Assembly (NCBI GenBank): GCA_902524595.1
Contig: CABZDS010000001.1
Coordinates: forward strand, 124,001-188,000
Origin: an uncultured Pelagibacteraceae bacterium
GTDB lineage: Bacteria; Pseudomonadota; Alphaproteobacteria; Pelagibacterales; Pelagibacteraceae
DNA length: 64,000 nt
Direction of reading: 5' to 3'
The position numbers and the translations under genes were made by a program. The notes beneath the pieces were generated by a model. The model made no database searches. It was not told the origin of the DNA and saw only the letters and a program-made list of their open reading frames with translations. Numbering within the stretch: the first letter of the stretch is position 1; the number at the start of each line of letters is the position of its first letter. This document shows positions 18,151 through 28,354 of this stretch, piece by piece.

Positions 18151-19291
18151 AATATTTGTCTTGTATTTCATAAAAGTTTAATTGATGGGTAATTGTTTTC
18201 TTATTTATTTCAAAAATACCTATTTTACCTTTAAATTTATTTTTCTTAATAAATAAATTTTCATTAATTTTAAAATCATTATTTATTAACAAGTAATATA
18301 CCAACCCTATAAGATCATAGCTTAAAAATGAAATTTGATTTGGTATATTATTGAAATTTTGTATGTATTCTTTTTGATACATTTCAAAATTATCTTTGTT
18401 TATTGATGGGAAATATATTGGATGCAATGAAGTTTCCTTTAAAAGACTTTCATCAAACCATTGATTCAATGTAATGTATTTTACTCTTTTGGAGGACACA
18501 TCTGTATATAATAAAGATGTGGCAACACTTTTTAGACTTTCACTAAAATCAGCAATTATTACTGAATCAAAATTAATGAAACCCAAAGTATCTTTTTTCT
18601 TCAATTCATCAATTTTTTTTTTTTTATTGAAAGAATTTGAATTTTCTACCCTTTTAATTTCGTTTTTTAAATTTTGTTTTCTTTGTTGATATCTTGTTAA
18701 ATCTTCTATTTGTTTTGTTAGTAATGTTGGGTCTTTGCTGTAGACAAATTCTTCTTTTAACAACAAGTTTGATTTTTTAATAGCCTCTTCTATTTCGCTT
18801 TTATACTCTGTTTCGGGAACCAAAAATATTGTATTTTTTAAATTATTTTCACTTAAATATTTTTTAATTGTATTTATTTGTGATATTGCATTTACTCCCG
18901 CAGAAATTACATTTTTTGGATTATTTCTAATTTTGTTTGTAAAAGATAAGAATGTGACTTCATTTAATTCGTCTAAATATTTATTACTCTCATTGAATAC
19001 TGGTCCAATAATTATTTTTATTCCATTACTGTAAAGCTCATTTGATACTTTTAATGCATCTATTGGATTTGCTTTAGTATCTTTGGGTACAACTGTTATT
19101 CTGTTATCATTAATCTTATTTAATGCCATTCTTGTAGATTTAAGAATTGAATTACCAATATATGAATATTCGCCTGATAAAGGTACAATTAAACCTATTT
19201 TAATTTTCTCATCTGAAATTGCTTTAAGATGTGAGAAAACGATTATAAGAAAAACTTTTAAAATTATGGTATATAATTTCTTTATCGTCAT
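18134..19291 (-). CDS. Penicillin-binding protein activator (LpoA-like), type 1 periplasmic binding fold
   Basis: The 385-residue product has an N-terminal signal segment ending near SHLKA/ISDEK, then IKIGLIVPLSGEYSYIGNSIL and a type 1 periplasmic-binding (Leu/Ile/Val-binding) fold, with IIIGPVFNESNKYLDEL and NTIFLVPETEYKSEIEEA. The context is rsmI and a BON lipoprotein, the same set as E. coli rsmI-lpoA-dolP, so an LpoA role in activating a cell-wall synthase is favoured over amino-acid transport. No lipobox Cys is visible, unlike E. coli LpoA. It starts three bases from divergent rsmI. Confidence 0.78.
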   Translation of the reverse strand: MTIKKLYTIILKVFLIIVFSHLKAISDEKIKIGLIVPLSGEYSYIGNSILKSTRMALNKINDNRITVVPKDTKANPIDALKVSNELYSNGIKIIIGPVFNESNKYLDELNEVTFLSFTNKIRNNPKNVISAGVNAISQINTIKKYLSENNLKNTIFLVPETEYKSEIEEAIKKSNLLLKEEFVYSKDPTLLTKQIEDLTRYQQRKQNLKNEIKRVENSNSFNKKKKIDELKKKDTLGFINFDSVIIADFSESLKSVATSLLYTDVSSKRVKYITLNQWFDESLLKETSLHPIYFPSINKDNFEMYQKEYIQNFNNIPNQISFLSYDLIGLVYYLLINNDFKINENLFIKKNKFKGKIGIFEINKKTITHQLNFYEIQDKYFKEIF

Positions 19292-19294
19292 TAA

Positions 19295-20152
19295 ATGTAT
19301 AATTTTGAAATAAATGATAGTTTAAAACCTGGGCTATATTGTGTTTCTACTCCGATTGGAAATTTAGGTGATATTACTTTTAGGGCTATATACATACTTA
19401 ATAAATCAGACTTGATCTTGTCAGAAGACACAAGAGTTTCAAGTAAACTATTATCTAGGTTCAATATAAATACAAAACTATCATCTAATCATAAATTTAA
19501 TGAAAAAAAAAACATCAAATACGTATTAAATTTACTAAAAGAAAATAAAATAGTTTCCATCATTTCGGATGCAGGTACTCCAACAATTTCAGATCCTGGT
19601 GGAATCTTGATAAATGAATGTATTAAAAATAAAATTGATATATTTCCTGTTCCAGGATCTTCCGCTGTTTCTGCAGCTGTATCTATAAGCGGCTTTTCAA
19701 ACAATTTCTTATTTTGTGGTTTCTTGCCAGATAAAAAGTTACAAATCGATCAACTTTTTCAGAAGATTTCTAATTTAAATTGCTCAATTGTCTTTTTTAT
19801 TTCACCCAAAAAAATAAAAAAAATTACAGCACAAATTCAAAAATATTTTGGTGATAGAGATATTCTAATTACTAGAGAAATGACAAAGTTACACGAAGAA
19901 TATATTAGAGATAAGATTAGAAACCTTAATAACATTAATATAACAGAAAAAGGTGAGATTACTGTAGTTATATCAGAAAATTTAAATTTAGAAAATAGGT
20001 TACAAGTAATTGAAGAATCAGTTAAAAAAAAAATTATCAAACTTTTAAAAAAAATGTCAATTAAAGATATTACATCGAAAATTAGTAAGGAAAATAATAT
20101 ATCAAAAAAAATTGTTTACGATTATTGCTTAAAGAAAAAAAATGAAATTTAG
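19295..20152 (+). CDS. rsmI: 16S rRNA 2'-O-ribose C1402 methyltransferase
   Basis: The 285-residue tetrapyrrole-methylase-fold protein has LYCVSTPIGNLGDITFRA at the N-terminus, SEDTRVSSKLLSRF, the SAM loop IISDAGTPTISDPG, and FPVPGSSAVSAAVSISGF. These are RsmI hallmarks. It methylates the ribose of C1402 in 16S rRNA. It diverges from the lpoA-like gene with only three bases between start codons, and its end overlaps the BON gene by 11 bases. Confidence 0.97.
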   Translation: MYNFEINDSLKPGLYCVSTPIGNLGDITFRAIYILNKSDLILSEDTRVSSKLLSRFNINTKLSSNHKFNEKKNIKYVLNLLKENKIVSIISDAGTPTISDPGGILINECIKNKIDIFPVPGSSAVSAAVSISGFSNNFLFCGFLPDKKLQIDQLFQKISNLNCSIVFFISPKKIKKITAQIQKYFGDRDILITREMTKLHEEYIRDKIRNLNNINITEKGEITVVISENLNLENRLQVIEESVKKKIIKLLKKMSIKDITSKISKENNISKKIVYDYCLKKKNEI

Positions 20153-20735
20153 AAATTTAATTTTAATTATAACTTTTATTTTAATCTCAGGATGTGTTGG
20201 TTATTCATCAACTGGAGTTTTGGGAACAGGGGTTTCGATTGCAATAGATCCAAGAACAATAGGAACACAAATAGACGATTCTTTAATGCAAAAAAACCTA
20301 AGAGCAAAACTTATATTAATGGACAAAAATTATTTACTAAATGTAAAGTCCAAAGTTTTAGACGGTCGAATATTTATAACTGGTAAAGTAAATACTATTG
20401 AAGAAAAATTAAAAATTACAAAACTAGGCTGGGAAATAAAAGGTGCCAGATCAGTAAAAAATGATTTAAAAATTAAGGAAGAGTTTAATTTTAAACAAAC
20501 CGCAAAAGATGTACTAATAACTTCTCAATTAAGAACCGCTTTAATAACCAACAAAAAAATTAAGTCTGCTAATTATGATATCGATACATATAAGAAAATA
20601 ATTTATGTTTACGGAATTTCGCAAAATGAAGAAGAAAGAGCTGAAGTTATTAACGAGGCTAAAAAAGTTCTTGATGTAGATGATGTAGTTACAAGCATTT
20701 TTTTAGTTGAAGACTTGAGAGTTGTAAAAAACTAA
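20142..20735 (+). CDS. BON-domain lipoprotein (DolP/OsmY-like)
   Basis: The 197-residue product has a lipoprotein signal ending ILISGC at about residue 18, then two BON domains (about 45-115 and 120-190), with LDGRIFITGKVNTIEEKLKI and YDIDTYKKIIYVYGISQNEEERAEVI. BON domains bind phospholipid membranes; DolP supports outer-membrane integrity. Linkage to rsmI and an lpoA-like gene matches the E. coli arrangement. It overlaps rsmI by 11 bases and shares four stop bases with convergent maeB. Confidence 0.88.
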   Translation: MKFRNLILIITFILISGCVGYSSTGVLGTGVSIAIDPRTIGTQIDDSLMQKNLRAKLILMDKNYLLNVKSKVLDGRIFITGKVNTIEEKLKITKLGWEIKGARSVKNDLKIKEEFNFKQTAKDVLITSQLRTALITNKKIKSANYDIDTYKKIIYVYGISQNEEERAEVINEAKKVLDVDDVVTSIFLVEDLRVVKN

Positions 20736-23020
20736 TTTGGTTTCTTGTAATTAATTACCCCTGCTGAATATGCTGCAACAGATGCTAAATTCAATATGTC
20801 AGATGTCGATGATCTTAATGGAGCAATTTCAATAGCTTGACCTAAACCGATTAATAGCGGTCCGATAACTTTAGCACCACCTAAAGTTTTCATTGTTTTA
20901 TAAGTTATAGCAGCACTATGTTGTCCAGGCATAATCAATATATTTGCATTACCAACTATTTCGGAGAATGGATAAAGGTCTTTATATTCATCACTTAAGG
21001 CCACATCAGGCTGCATATCTCCATCAAACTTAAAGTTAACCTTTTTATTTTTTAAAATTTCTACTGCATCTCTTATATGTTTAGTTCTAGCTGTAATTGG
21101 TTGGCCAAAGGTTGAGTGCGAAAGAAAAGCAACTTTTGGCTCAAAACCAAATAATTTTGCTACTCTAGATGCAGAAATAGCTATTTCAGAGAGTTGTTCA
21201 GATGTTGGATATTCATGAACACTTGTATCCGCAATAAAAACTGTTTTGCCCTTATTTACAATCATGTTCAATCCAAACATAATTTCTCCCGGTCTAACAT
21301 CTATGACCTTTTTTACTTTATCAAGAGATTGGCCATATCTTCTTGAATTTCCAGTTACCATTGCATCAGCATCACCACATGCAACCATGCAAGAACCCCA
21401 TATAACTCTGTCATTTCTAACCATTTTATCACAATCTCTTTCAAGCAATCCCTCTGTTCTTTGAAGTTTTTTAAATAAGTAATTCACATATTTTTTTCGT
21501 TTGTCACTCAAAGTAGAGTTTACAATCTCAATATCAAAGTTTTCTCCGTAACCAATCTCTCTAAGTTTTTCTTTAACAACTTTTTCTTTAGCAACTAAAA
21601 TAGGCGTACCCAGTCCACTATTTTTAAATGCTATAGCTGCCTTCAAAGTATTTTCATCCTCACCATCAGCAAATACAACTTTTTTGTTTGTTTTTTTAAT
21701 TTGATTATTTATTCCCTGCATAATAGTTACAGATGGATCAAGCCTTTGTTTTAGCTGTTCTGAATATTGATCAAAATTTTCTATTTTTTTCCTAGCTACA
21801 CCAGATTTTATAGCAGCTTTTGCTACTGCTACTGGTATTACACTTATTAACCGAGGATCAAAAGTAGATGGAATAATATATTCTTTTCCATAATTAGGTC
21901 TTTCGCCACCCATTGCAGCGGCTACTTCGTCAGGCACAAATTCTCTTGCAAGCGTTGCAATAGCATTAGCTGCTGCAACTTTCATTTCTTCATTAATAGT
22001 TTTTGCTCTTACATCTAACGCTCCCCTAAATATGTAGGGAAACCCAATTAAATTATTTACTTGATTTGGATAATCGGATCTACCCGTTGCTATAATTGCA
22101 TCATTCCTCACATCTTCTATATCCTCTGGTTTAATTTCAGGATCAGGATTTGCGCAAGCAAATATAATTGGATTTTTTGCCATTTTTTTAACCATACTTT
22201 TTTTTACAACTCCAGCGGCGGATAAGCCCAAAAATACATCTGCATTTTTCATCGCATCATCCAAATTTTTATCATTTGTTTCTACTGCAAATTCTTTCTT
22301 CCAAGTGTTAATATCTTTTCTATTTTTATTAATAACTCCCTTTGTATCCAACATTTTGATATTATTTTTTGGAATACCTGTGCTTCTAAACAACTTTGCA
22401 CACGCCATAGCTGCAGCGCCTGCACCGTTAATCACTATTTTAATTTTTTTTAAGTTCTTTTTTGCAATATCCACAGCGTTAATTAAAGCAGCTGTTGTTA
22501 TGATTGCCGTCCCATGTTGATCATCGTGAAAGACAGGAATATCTAGAATTTTTTTTAATTCTTCTTCGATTATAAAACAGTTTGGAGCTGCAATGTCTTC
22601 AAGATTTATACCACCAAAACTTTTTGCGATATGCTTTATTGAATTAATTATTTCTTTTGTATCTTCAGTGTCTATTTCTAAATCTATCGAGTCAATATCT
22701 GCAAATCTTTTAAAAAGAACTGCTTTTCCTTCCATCACTGGTTTTGATGCTATCGCACCCAAATTTCCTAGCCCTAATATTGCTGATCCATTGCTAATTA
22801 CTGCAACCAGGTTCCCTTTAGTAGTATATTCATATGCTAACTCAGGATTGTCTGCTATTGCTTTCACAGGAGCCGCAACACCAGGAGAATAAGCTAGGGC
22901 TAAGTCTCTTTTTGTAGTTACAGGCTTTGATGAAACGATCTCTATTTTGCCAGATTTGTCATAAGTATGAAAATCTAAAGCTTCTTTATCAGAATAATGC
23001 TCAATTTTGTTTTTTTTCAT
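20732..23020 (-). CDS. maeB: NADP-dependent malic enzyme with phosphotransacetylase-like domain
   Basis: The 762-residue protein is the MaeB hybrid type. Residues to about 420 are malic enzyme: LALAYSPGVAAPVKAI, DDQHGTAIITTAALINA, VINGAGAAAMACAKLF and ACANPDPEIKPE. Residues from about 430 form a phosphotransacetylase-like domain, with VFADGEDENTLKAA and MPGQHSAAITYKTMK. It converts malate to pyruvate and CO2 with NADPH; the Pta part is generally regulatory, binding acetyl-CoA. It is convergent with the BON gene and divergent from murJ across 44 bases. Confidence 0.96.
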   Translation of the reverse strand: MKKNKIEHYSDKEALDFHTYDKSGKIEIVSSKPVTTKRDLALAYSPGVAAPVKAIADNPELAYEYTTKGNLVAVISNGSAILGLGNLGAIASKPVMEGKAVLFKRFADIDSIDLEIDTEDTKEIINSIKHIAKSFGGINLEDIAAPNCFIIEEELKKILDIPVFHDDQHGTAIITTAALINAVDIAKKNLKKIKIVINGAGAAAMACAKLFRSTGIPKNNIKMLDTKGVINKNRKDINTWKKEFAVETNDKNLDDAMKNADVFLGLSAAGVVKKSMVKKMAKNPIIFACANPDPEIKPEDIEDVRNDAIIATGRSDYPNQVNNLIGFPYIFRGALDVRAKTINEEMKVAAANAIATLAREFVPDEVAAAMGGERPNYGKEYIIPSTFDPRLISVIPVAVAKAAIKSGVARKKIENFDQYSEQLKQRLDPSVTIMQGINNQIKKTNKKVVFADGEDENTLKAAIAFKNSGLGTPILVAKEKVVKEKLREIGYGENFDIEIVNSTLSDKRKKYVNYLFKKLQRTEGLLERDCDKMVRNDRVIWGSCMVACGDADAMVTGNSRRYGQSLDKVKKVIDVRPGEIMFGLNMIVNKGKTVFIADTSVHEYPTSEQLSEIAISASRVAKLFGFEPKVAFLSHSTFGQPITARTKHIRDAVEILKNKKVNFKFDGDMQPDVALSDEYKDLYPFSEIVGNANILIMPGQHSAAITYKTMKTLGGAKVIGPLLIGLGQAIEIAPLRSSTSDILNLASVAAYSAGVINYKKPN

Positions 23021-23064
23021 TTTTTCTTTAGATATACAAAAGGATTAAGCTACTAATATGATTT

Positions 23065-24591
23065 ATGAATTTAATTAAGTCAACAGGCACATTTAGTCTG
23101 TTCGTTATTCTAAGCAGAATTTTAGGATACATTAGAGACTTTTTTATAGCTATTTATCTTGGTTCAGGACCAATTGCTGATGCATTCTTCGTAGCATTTA
23201 GAATACCAAATACCTTTAGAAGATTATTTGCAGAAGGTACCTTTAATGCAGCATTTGTTCCATCTTACACATCAGAACTTTTGTCTGGTAAAAAAAAAGC
23301 TCAGAAATTTGCAAATTCAGTATTTAATTTATTGGTCTTTGCACTTTTAAGTCTAACAATTTTAATTGAGATTTTTATGCCAAGTTTTATAAAATTGATT
23401 GCCCCTGGCTTCTCAGATATAGATGAAAAGTTCAAATTAGCTGTTGATTTAACCAGAATTACTTTTCCATTTTTATTTTTTATAAGTATAGCATCTTTTT
23501 TTTCAGCAATTTTAAATTCGCATAACAAATTTGCAGCCGCTGCTGCTGCTCCTCTTTTTTTAAATGTAATATTAATAATTTGTTTCCTTATTATAAAAAA
23601 TGGTACAGATTTAGTTTACTATCTAAGTTATGCAGTAACATTAGCGGGAATTATACAATTTATATTTTTAATTATTTTTACTAGAAAATATTTTTATCCT
23701 AATTTTTACTTCAATTTCCAAATAGATAAAAACATAAAATTTTTTTTTAGTAAACTTTTACCAAGCATATTTTCATCTGGGGTCACCCAAATAAATATAT
23801 TAGTTGGGACTATAATTGCTTCTTTCCAAGCAAGTGCAGTCTCATATTTGTATTATGCAGATAGAATTTATCAGATAAACTTAGCGATAGCAGGGATTGT
23901 AATTGGTATAATTATACTGCCCAACTTAAGTAGGTATGTTAAGAGTAAAAATAAAATAAAATTGGAAATCTTACAAAATAAGTCTCTGGAGTTGAGTTTA
24001 TTTTTAAGTCTTCCTGCTACACTTGCATTAATTTTTGCTTCTGAAGAAATTGTTTCTGCACTTTTTGGATATGGATCTTTTAGCGAAGAAAGTGTTAAAA
24101 ATTCAGCTCATGCATTATTTTATTTTGCATTAGGTCTACCCGCATTCTCGATGATAAAAATATTTTCAAGTTTTATATTTGCAAGAAATGATACTAAAAC
24201 GCCTTTTTACTTTTCATTGATTTCTGTAATATTAAATATCGTTATTAGTGTATCTTTATTCAGCAAAATAGGGTTTATTATAATTCCTATAGCAACAAGT
24301 ATTTCATCTTGGTTGAATGGATTCTTGCTGATGGTATTCGTCCTAAATAAAAATTACTTTAATTTCAATGACTCGTTTTTTATACAGCTATTTAAAATAT
24401 TTATTGTAAATTTAATTTGTTTGGGATTATTTAAAATATTAATAAATTATTTTAGTAATTATTTTACATTTACAAATACTTATAAATTTTTAGCAATTAT
24501 ATTATTAGTTATTTTAACTTTTGCTTCTTATTTGTTAATTTCAATACTCATTAAGGCCTTTAAAATATCTGATATTAAATTAAACTATTAA
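23065..24591 (+). CDS. murJ: Lipid II flippase MurJ
   Basis: The 508-residue membrane protein has about 13-14 transmembrane segments and the MviN signatures SRILGYIRDFFIAIYLG and ADAFFVAFRIPNTFRRLFAEGTFNAAFVP near the N-terminus. The conserved Arg residues of these motifs line the flippase cavity. It moves lipid II across the inner membrane for peptidoglycan synthesis. The chosen ATG is in frame with the conserved opening; an ATG seven bases earlier is out of frame. It is followed three bases later by trpS. Confidence 0.96.
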   Translation: MNLIKSTGTFSLFVILSRILGYIRDFFIAIYLGSGPIADAFFVAFRIPNTFRRLFAEGTFNAAFVPSYTSELLSGKKKAQKFANSVFNLLVFALLSLTILIEIFMPSFIKLIAPGFSDIDEKFKLAVDLTRITFPFLFFISIASFFSAILNSHNKFAAAAAAPLFLNVILIICFLIIKNGTDLVYYLSYAVTLAGIIQFIFLIIFTRKYFYPNFYFNFQIDKNIKFFFSKLLPSIFSSGVTQINILVGTIIASFQASAVSYLYYADRIYQINLAIAGIVIGIIILPNLSRYVKSKNKIKLEILQNKSLELSLFLSLPATLALIFASEEIVSALFGYGSFSEESVKNSAHALFYFALGLPAFSMIKIFSSFIFARNDTKTPFYFSLISVILNIVISVSLFSKIGFIIIPIATSISSWLNGFLLMVFVLNKNYFNFNDSFFIQLFKIFIVNLICLGLFKILINYFSNYFTFTNTYKFLAIILLVILTFASYLLISILIKAFKISDIKLNY

Positions 24592-24594
24592 GTT

Positions 24595-25596
24595 ATGTCT
24601 AAAAAAATTTTTTCGGGAGTTCAACCAACGGGCAATTTACATATTGGCAATTATATAGGTGCAATAAAGAATTTTGTAGATTTACAAAATAATAAAGATA
24701 ACAGCTGCATTTTTTGTGTTGTCGATCTTCATGCAATTACAGTAATGCAAGATCCGACAGAGTTAAAAAATAATATTAGAGAGACAGCAGCAGCATTTAT
24801 TGCAAGCGGTATTGATCCAAAAAATTGTATAATATTCAATCAATCTTTAGTTCCCGCACATTCTGAGGGTTCTTGGATTTTAGGATGTATTGCTAGAATG
24901 GGTTGGCTAAATAGAATGACACAATTCAAAGAGAAAGCTGGAAAAGATAAGGAAAAAGCTAGTGTTGGTTTGTATATTTATCCAATTCTAATGGCCTCTG
25001 ATATTCTTTTATATGACGCTACTCATGTACCAGTTGGAGATGATCAAAAACAGCATCTAGAACTCTGTAAAGATATAGCTCAAAAATTTAATAATGAATA
25101 TAAATGTCCAGATTTCCTAAGGCCTCCTGAGCCACTTATACAAAAAAATTTTTCAAGAATTATGAGTTTGAAAGATGGCACAAAAAAAATGAGTAAGTCA
25201 GATATTGCTGAAGGAAGTAGGATCAATTTAACAGATACCGAGGATCAAATTATTAACAAAATAAAAAAAGCAAAAACAGATAATGATACTTTGCCTGAAA
25301 ATGAAGAAGGACTTAAGAACAGACCTGAAGCAAAAAATTTGATGGGTATTTACTCTAGCTTAAGCAATAAAAATATTACTAATACAATAAATGAATTTGA
25401 GGGAAAAAACTTTTCTGATTTAAAAAATAAACTGTCTGAAATAATTGTGACTAAATTGTCACCTATATCAAAAGAAATAAAAAAATTGTTGTCAGATAAA
25501 AATTACATAGATCAAATTTTAAAGGATGGTGCGGCAAAAGCGGAGGATATTTCTTCTAAAAAAGTTAAAAAAATAAAAGAAATAGTTGGTTTTTAA
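24595..25596 (+). CDS. trpS: Tryptophanyl-tRNA synthetase
   Basis: The 333-residue class Ic synthetase has [18 protein letters not shown] (HIGH-type, about residues 7-24), [19 protein letters not shown] and the KMSKS motif in TKKMSKSD at about residue 200. Length is normal. It charges tRNA-Trp. It lies three bases after murJ, the murJ-trpS order common in alphaproteobacteria, and 37 bases before nfuA. Confidence 0.98.
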   Translation: MSKKIFSGVQPTGNLHIGNYIGAIKNFVDLQNNKDNSCIFCVVDLHAITVMQDPTELKNNIRETAAAFIASGIDPKNCIIFNQSLVPAHSEGSWILGCIARMGWLNRMTQFKEKAGKDKEKASVGLYIYPILMASDILLYDATHVPVGDDQKQHLELCKDIAQKFNNEYKCPDFLRPPEPLIQKNFSRIMSLKDGTKKMSKSDIAEGSRINLTDTEDQIINKIKKAKTDNDTLPENEEGLKNRPEAKNLMGIYSSLSNKNITNTINEFEGKNFSDLKNKLSEIIVTKLSPISKEIKKLLSDKNYIDQILKDGAAKAEDISSKKVKKIKEIVGF

Positions 25597-25633
25597 TCAT
25601 TTAATATTTTGAAATAAACACTATATAAAATAT

Positions 25634-26176
25634 ATGTTTATACAAACTGAAAATACACCTAACCCAAATTCATTAAAATTCTTACCTGGTAGAAGGGTAT
25701 CTAATAATGGTTCTTTGGAAGTTTTAAATCAGGAAGATACAAATAATTTATTGATAAAGAACTTACTGCAAATAAATGGAGTGACTGGAGTATTTTTAGG
25801 AGAAGATTTCTTTTCTATAAATAAAGAAGAGAATAAAAAATGGGAAGATATTCAACATATTGTTATATCTTATGTAAATGAGCATTATGCAAATGGCAAT
25901 ACTTGCATTATAGACAAAACAAATGAAGAAGAGCAAAACAAAAATTATTCAGAGATCGAAAAAAAAATAATAAGTATTCTAGATTCTAAAATTAGACCAG
26001 CTGTTGCAAGAGATGGAGGAGATATAAAGTTCCAAGAATTCAAGGATGGAAAAGTTAGAGTTTTGTTAAAAGGTAGTTGTTCAGGCTGTCCGTCTTCAAC
26101 TCTTACTTTAAAAAAAGGTGTAGAAAACTTGCTTTGTCATTATATTCCTGAAGTTAAAGAAGTTTTAGCTGTATAA
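25634..26176 (+). CDS. NfuA/Nfu1-type iron-sulphur cluster carrier
   Basis: The 180-residue protein has the N-terminal Nfu domain starting MFIQTENTPNPNSLKFLPG (about 1-90) and the C-terminal NifU-like domain (about 105-180) with RPAVARDGGDIKFQEF and the cluster-binding CSGCPSS. It would carry 4Fe-4S clusters to apo-proteins; MiaB in the same window is a plausible client, by inference. It heads the conserved block that runs to pnp in alphaproteobacteria, here with two inserted envelope genes before tsaB. Confidence 0.95.
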   Translation: MFIQTENTPNPNSLKFLPGRRVSNNGSLEVLNQEDTNNLLIKNLLQINGVTGVFLGEDFFSINKEENKKWEDIQHIVISYVNEHYANGNTCIIDKTNEEEQNKNYSEIEKKIISILDSKIRPAVARDGGDIKFQEFKDGKVRVLLKGSCSGCPSSTLTLKKGVENLLCHYIPEVKEVLAV

Positions 26177-26204
26177 CTAAATAATAATTATTATATTGAA
26201 ACTA

Positions 26205-27296
26205 ATGGTTAGACGTACAAAAAACAAAAGTATTAAATTCAAGCAAAAGAAAAATAACATACTTAGATTTTCCACAATTAGTATTTTTGTAATATTCTCA
26301 TTCTTTTCTTTACCAACCGTAAGTAATTTTTTGGATAAAAATTTAAATTTTAAAAAATCTATAATCTCAAATTCTGGTGTAAATTTTGACCAAGAATTAG
26401 AAAAAAGAAAAAAAGTGATAGACGGAGCAATAGAAACCAAAACAAATAAACTGAGTATAAAAAATATTTTTGCCGATATTGATTTTTTCAGTACAGATGA
26501 CGAGGGACAAAATTCAATAAGATTTGATGCAAGAACAATTGAGCAATTGTTTAAAGATACAAATTATAATCTTGAAAGAGTTCGTGAGACTAAATTAGTA
26601 AATATTGGTAACAAAATTGATCATCTTCCAAAAGAGATCAAAAGTATTGAGAGTTCAAAAAAGAGAAAGAAACTATTTATTCAAATAGTTTTACCGTTAA
26701 TTGTAGAAGAGAACGCTAAAATTAGACTTGATAGAAAGGAACTATTTAAAATATTGGCAAAAAATATAAACACTCGAAAAGAAAAGAATTGGTTAAAAAA
26801 AAAATTTAAACAATATGGTTTAAGAGATGGAGATTTTTATTCTTTGAAAGTTAGAATGGATGAAATCCCTGTCTCATTAGCACTTGCTCAAGCTGCAAAA
26901 GAAACTGGATGGGGTACATCGAGATTTGCACTAGAAGGAAATGCATTATTTGGGCAATGGACTTGGAATGGTGAAGGAATAAGACCAGCTGGTGTAGATA
27001 AAGATGCAAAACACAAAGTTGCAAAATTCGCAGTCCTTAAAGCATCAGTAAGAGCATATCAGCGAAATTTAAATACTCATAGCAGCTATATTAAATTTAG
27101 AAAGGAAAGAGCAATTCAAAGAGACAACGATGAAAAATTAGACAGTTTAAAGCTGGTAAATTATTTAGATAAATACGCGGAGACAGGACAACAATATATT
27201 GATGTGTTAAAACAAATTATAAAGCAAAATTCTCTTACAGACTTTGATGATGTAAATGTAATGCCTACGAGTAAGAAGACTAAAAAATTAATTTAA
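26205..27296 (+). CDS. Bax-like glucosaminidase-domain protein
   Basis: I use the ATG at 26205 (MVRRTKNK) rather than the upstream TTG. The 363-residue product has a basic N-terminus, one membrane segment near ILRFSTISIFVIFSFFSL, a long charged linker, and a C-terminal glucosaminidase-type domain with IPVSLALAQAAKETGWGTSRFALEGNALFGQW. The Glu in AKETGWG fits the catalytic acid of this fold. It would cut or bind peptidoglycan glycan chains in the periplasm. It converges on the deacetylase with a four-base stop overlap. Confidence 0.88.
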   Translation: MVRRTKNKSIKFKQKKNNILRFSTISIFVIFSFFSLPTVSNFLDKNLNFKKSIISNSGVNFDQELEKRKKVIDGAIETKTNKLSIKNIFADIDFFSTDDEGQNSIRFDARTIEQLFKDTNYNLERVRETKLVNIGNKIDHLPKEIKSIESSKKRKKLFIQIVLPLIVEENAKIRLDRKELFKILAKNINTRKEKNWLKKKFKQYGLRDGDFYSLKVRMDEIPVSLALAQAAKETGWGTSRFALEGNALFGQWTWNGEGIRPAGVDKDAKHKVAKFAVLKASVRAYQRNLNTHSSYIKFRKERAIQRDNDEKLDSLKLVNYLDKYAETGQQYIDVLKQIIKQNSLTDFDDVNVMPTSKKTKKLI

Positions 27297-28354
27297 TTTT
27301 GAACAAATTGGAAACCTGAAAATCTCCACCCATTTTCATCTTTTAAAGAACAATTAATTCTCCCTCTTCTCTCAATAAATTTTTCTGCAAAATTAATAAT
27401 TAATATATTGTCAATTAAGACAATTTTTGTTTTTCTCCATTTTGAACCTTCATTTGAAAAACAATTAATATTTTCTAAATTTTTTTGATCTTTGAAAAAT
27501 TCTATTGTCATTCTAGGTGGGTTTTCTCCATCTATCATAAATTTGTTTTCAGGTTTAATTATTCTATACTGAAGTGGCAAATAAGATATTATCTCTTTAA
27601 ATCTTTTTATTTCTCCATATTTTTCGTTTATAGGGAATCTTGGTAGTTCATATCTATCTTTGTTTAAATCAATAACACCTGAATGTTGGCCAAATGCAAA
27701 TTCAAAATTTTTTGAAATATAATTTTTCTGCTCTAAATTATACTCACCGAAGGGATATGAAAAAAAACTTGGATTATAACCTAATTTATCATTAAAAATT
27801 TTAATTGATTTTTTTATATCTTCTACAAACTTTTGAAAAGTAAATTTAATTAAATAATCGTGTGAATGAGAATGATTACCAATATAAGCAAAGTTTTCTT
27901 TTTCTACTTCTTTTATTTGGTTCCAGCTCATGTATCCTTTATTTCCAACTGACTCTGTTGAGACAAATAAAATAAACGGAATTTTTCCCTCTTTTAAAAT
28001 TGGCCAAGCATTTTCATAAAATGATGTGAATGCATCATCAATTGTTAGTAAAATTTTCTTTTGTTTCTTGACTTTTTTAAAATTTTTTGAAAATTCACCG
28101 GGATTATAAAAATTTAAATTGTTTTCTTTTATTAAATTAATTTGTTTTTTAAATACATCTAATCTAATATTTGTTGATGGATACTTATTTTCTTCAAATC
28201 TATGATACATAATTGCCAAAATACCTTGTTCATTTTTAAAATATTTTTTATTTACTACTTCAGCTTTAACGTTTAAAAAAATAATAAAAAAAATGAATAC
28301 TTTAGTTATTAACGCTGCAGATAATAAAATTTTATTTTGTCTCATAACTAACAT
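27293..28354 (-). CDS. Polysaccharide deacetylase (NodB-type, CE4) family protein
   Basis: The 353-residue protein has an N-terminal signal segment ending near NVKA/EVV, LAIMYHRFEE, the metal-site motif LTIDDAFTSFYENAWPIL (DD of CE4), and NHSHSHDYLI with the zinc His pair. It would remove acetyl groups from a glycan in the envelope; the substrate is unknown. A second ATG at 28345 is possible. Its first 62 coding bases lie antisense to the start of tsaB, so both genes start inside each other. Confidence 0.87.
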   Translation of the reverse strand: MLVMRQNKILLSAALITKVFIFFIIFLNVKAEVVNKKYFKNEQGILAIMYHRFEENKYPSTNIRLDVFKKQINLIKENNLNFYNPGEFSKNFKKVKKQKKILLTIDDAFTSFYENAWPILKEGKIPFILFVSTESVGNKGYMSWNQIKEVEKENFAYIGNHSHSHDYLIKFTFQKFVEDIKKSIKIFNDKLGYNPSFFSYPFGEYNLEQKNYISKNFEFAFGQHSGVIDLNKDRYELPRFPINEKYGEIKRFKEIISYLPLQYRIIKPENKFMIDGENPPRMTIEFFKDQKNLENINCFSNEGSKWRKTKIVLIDNILIINFAEKFIERRGRINCSLKDENGWRFSGFQFVQN

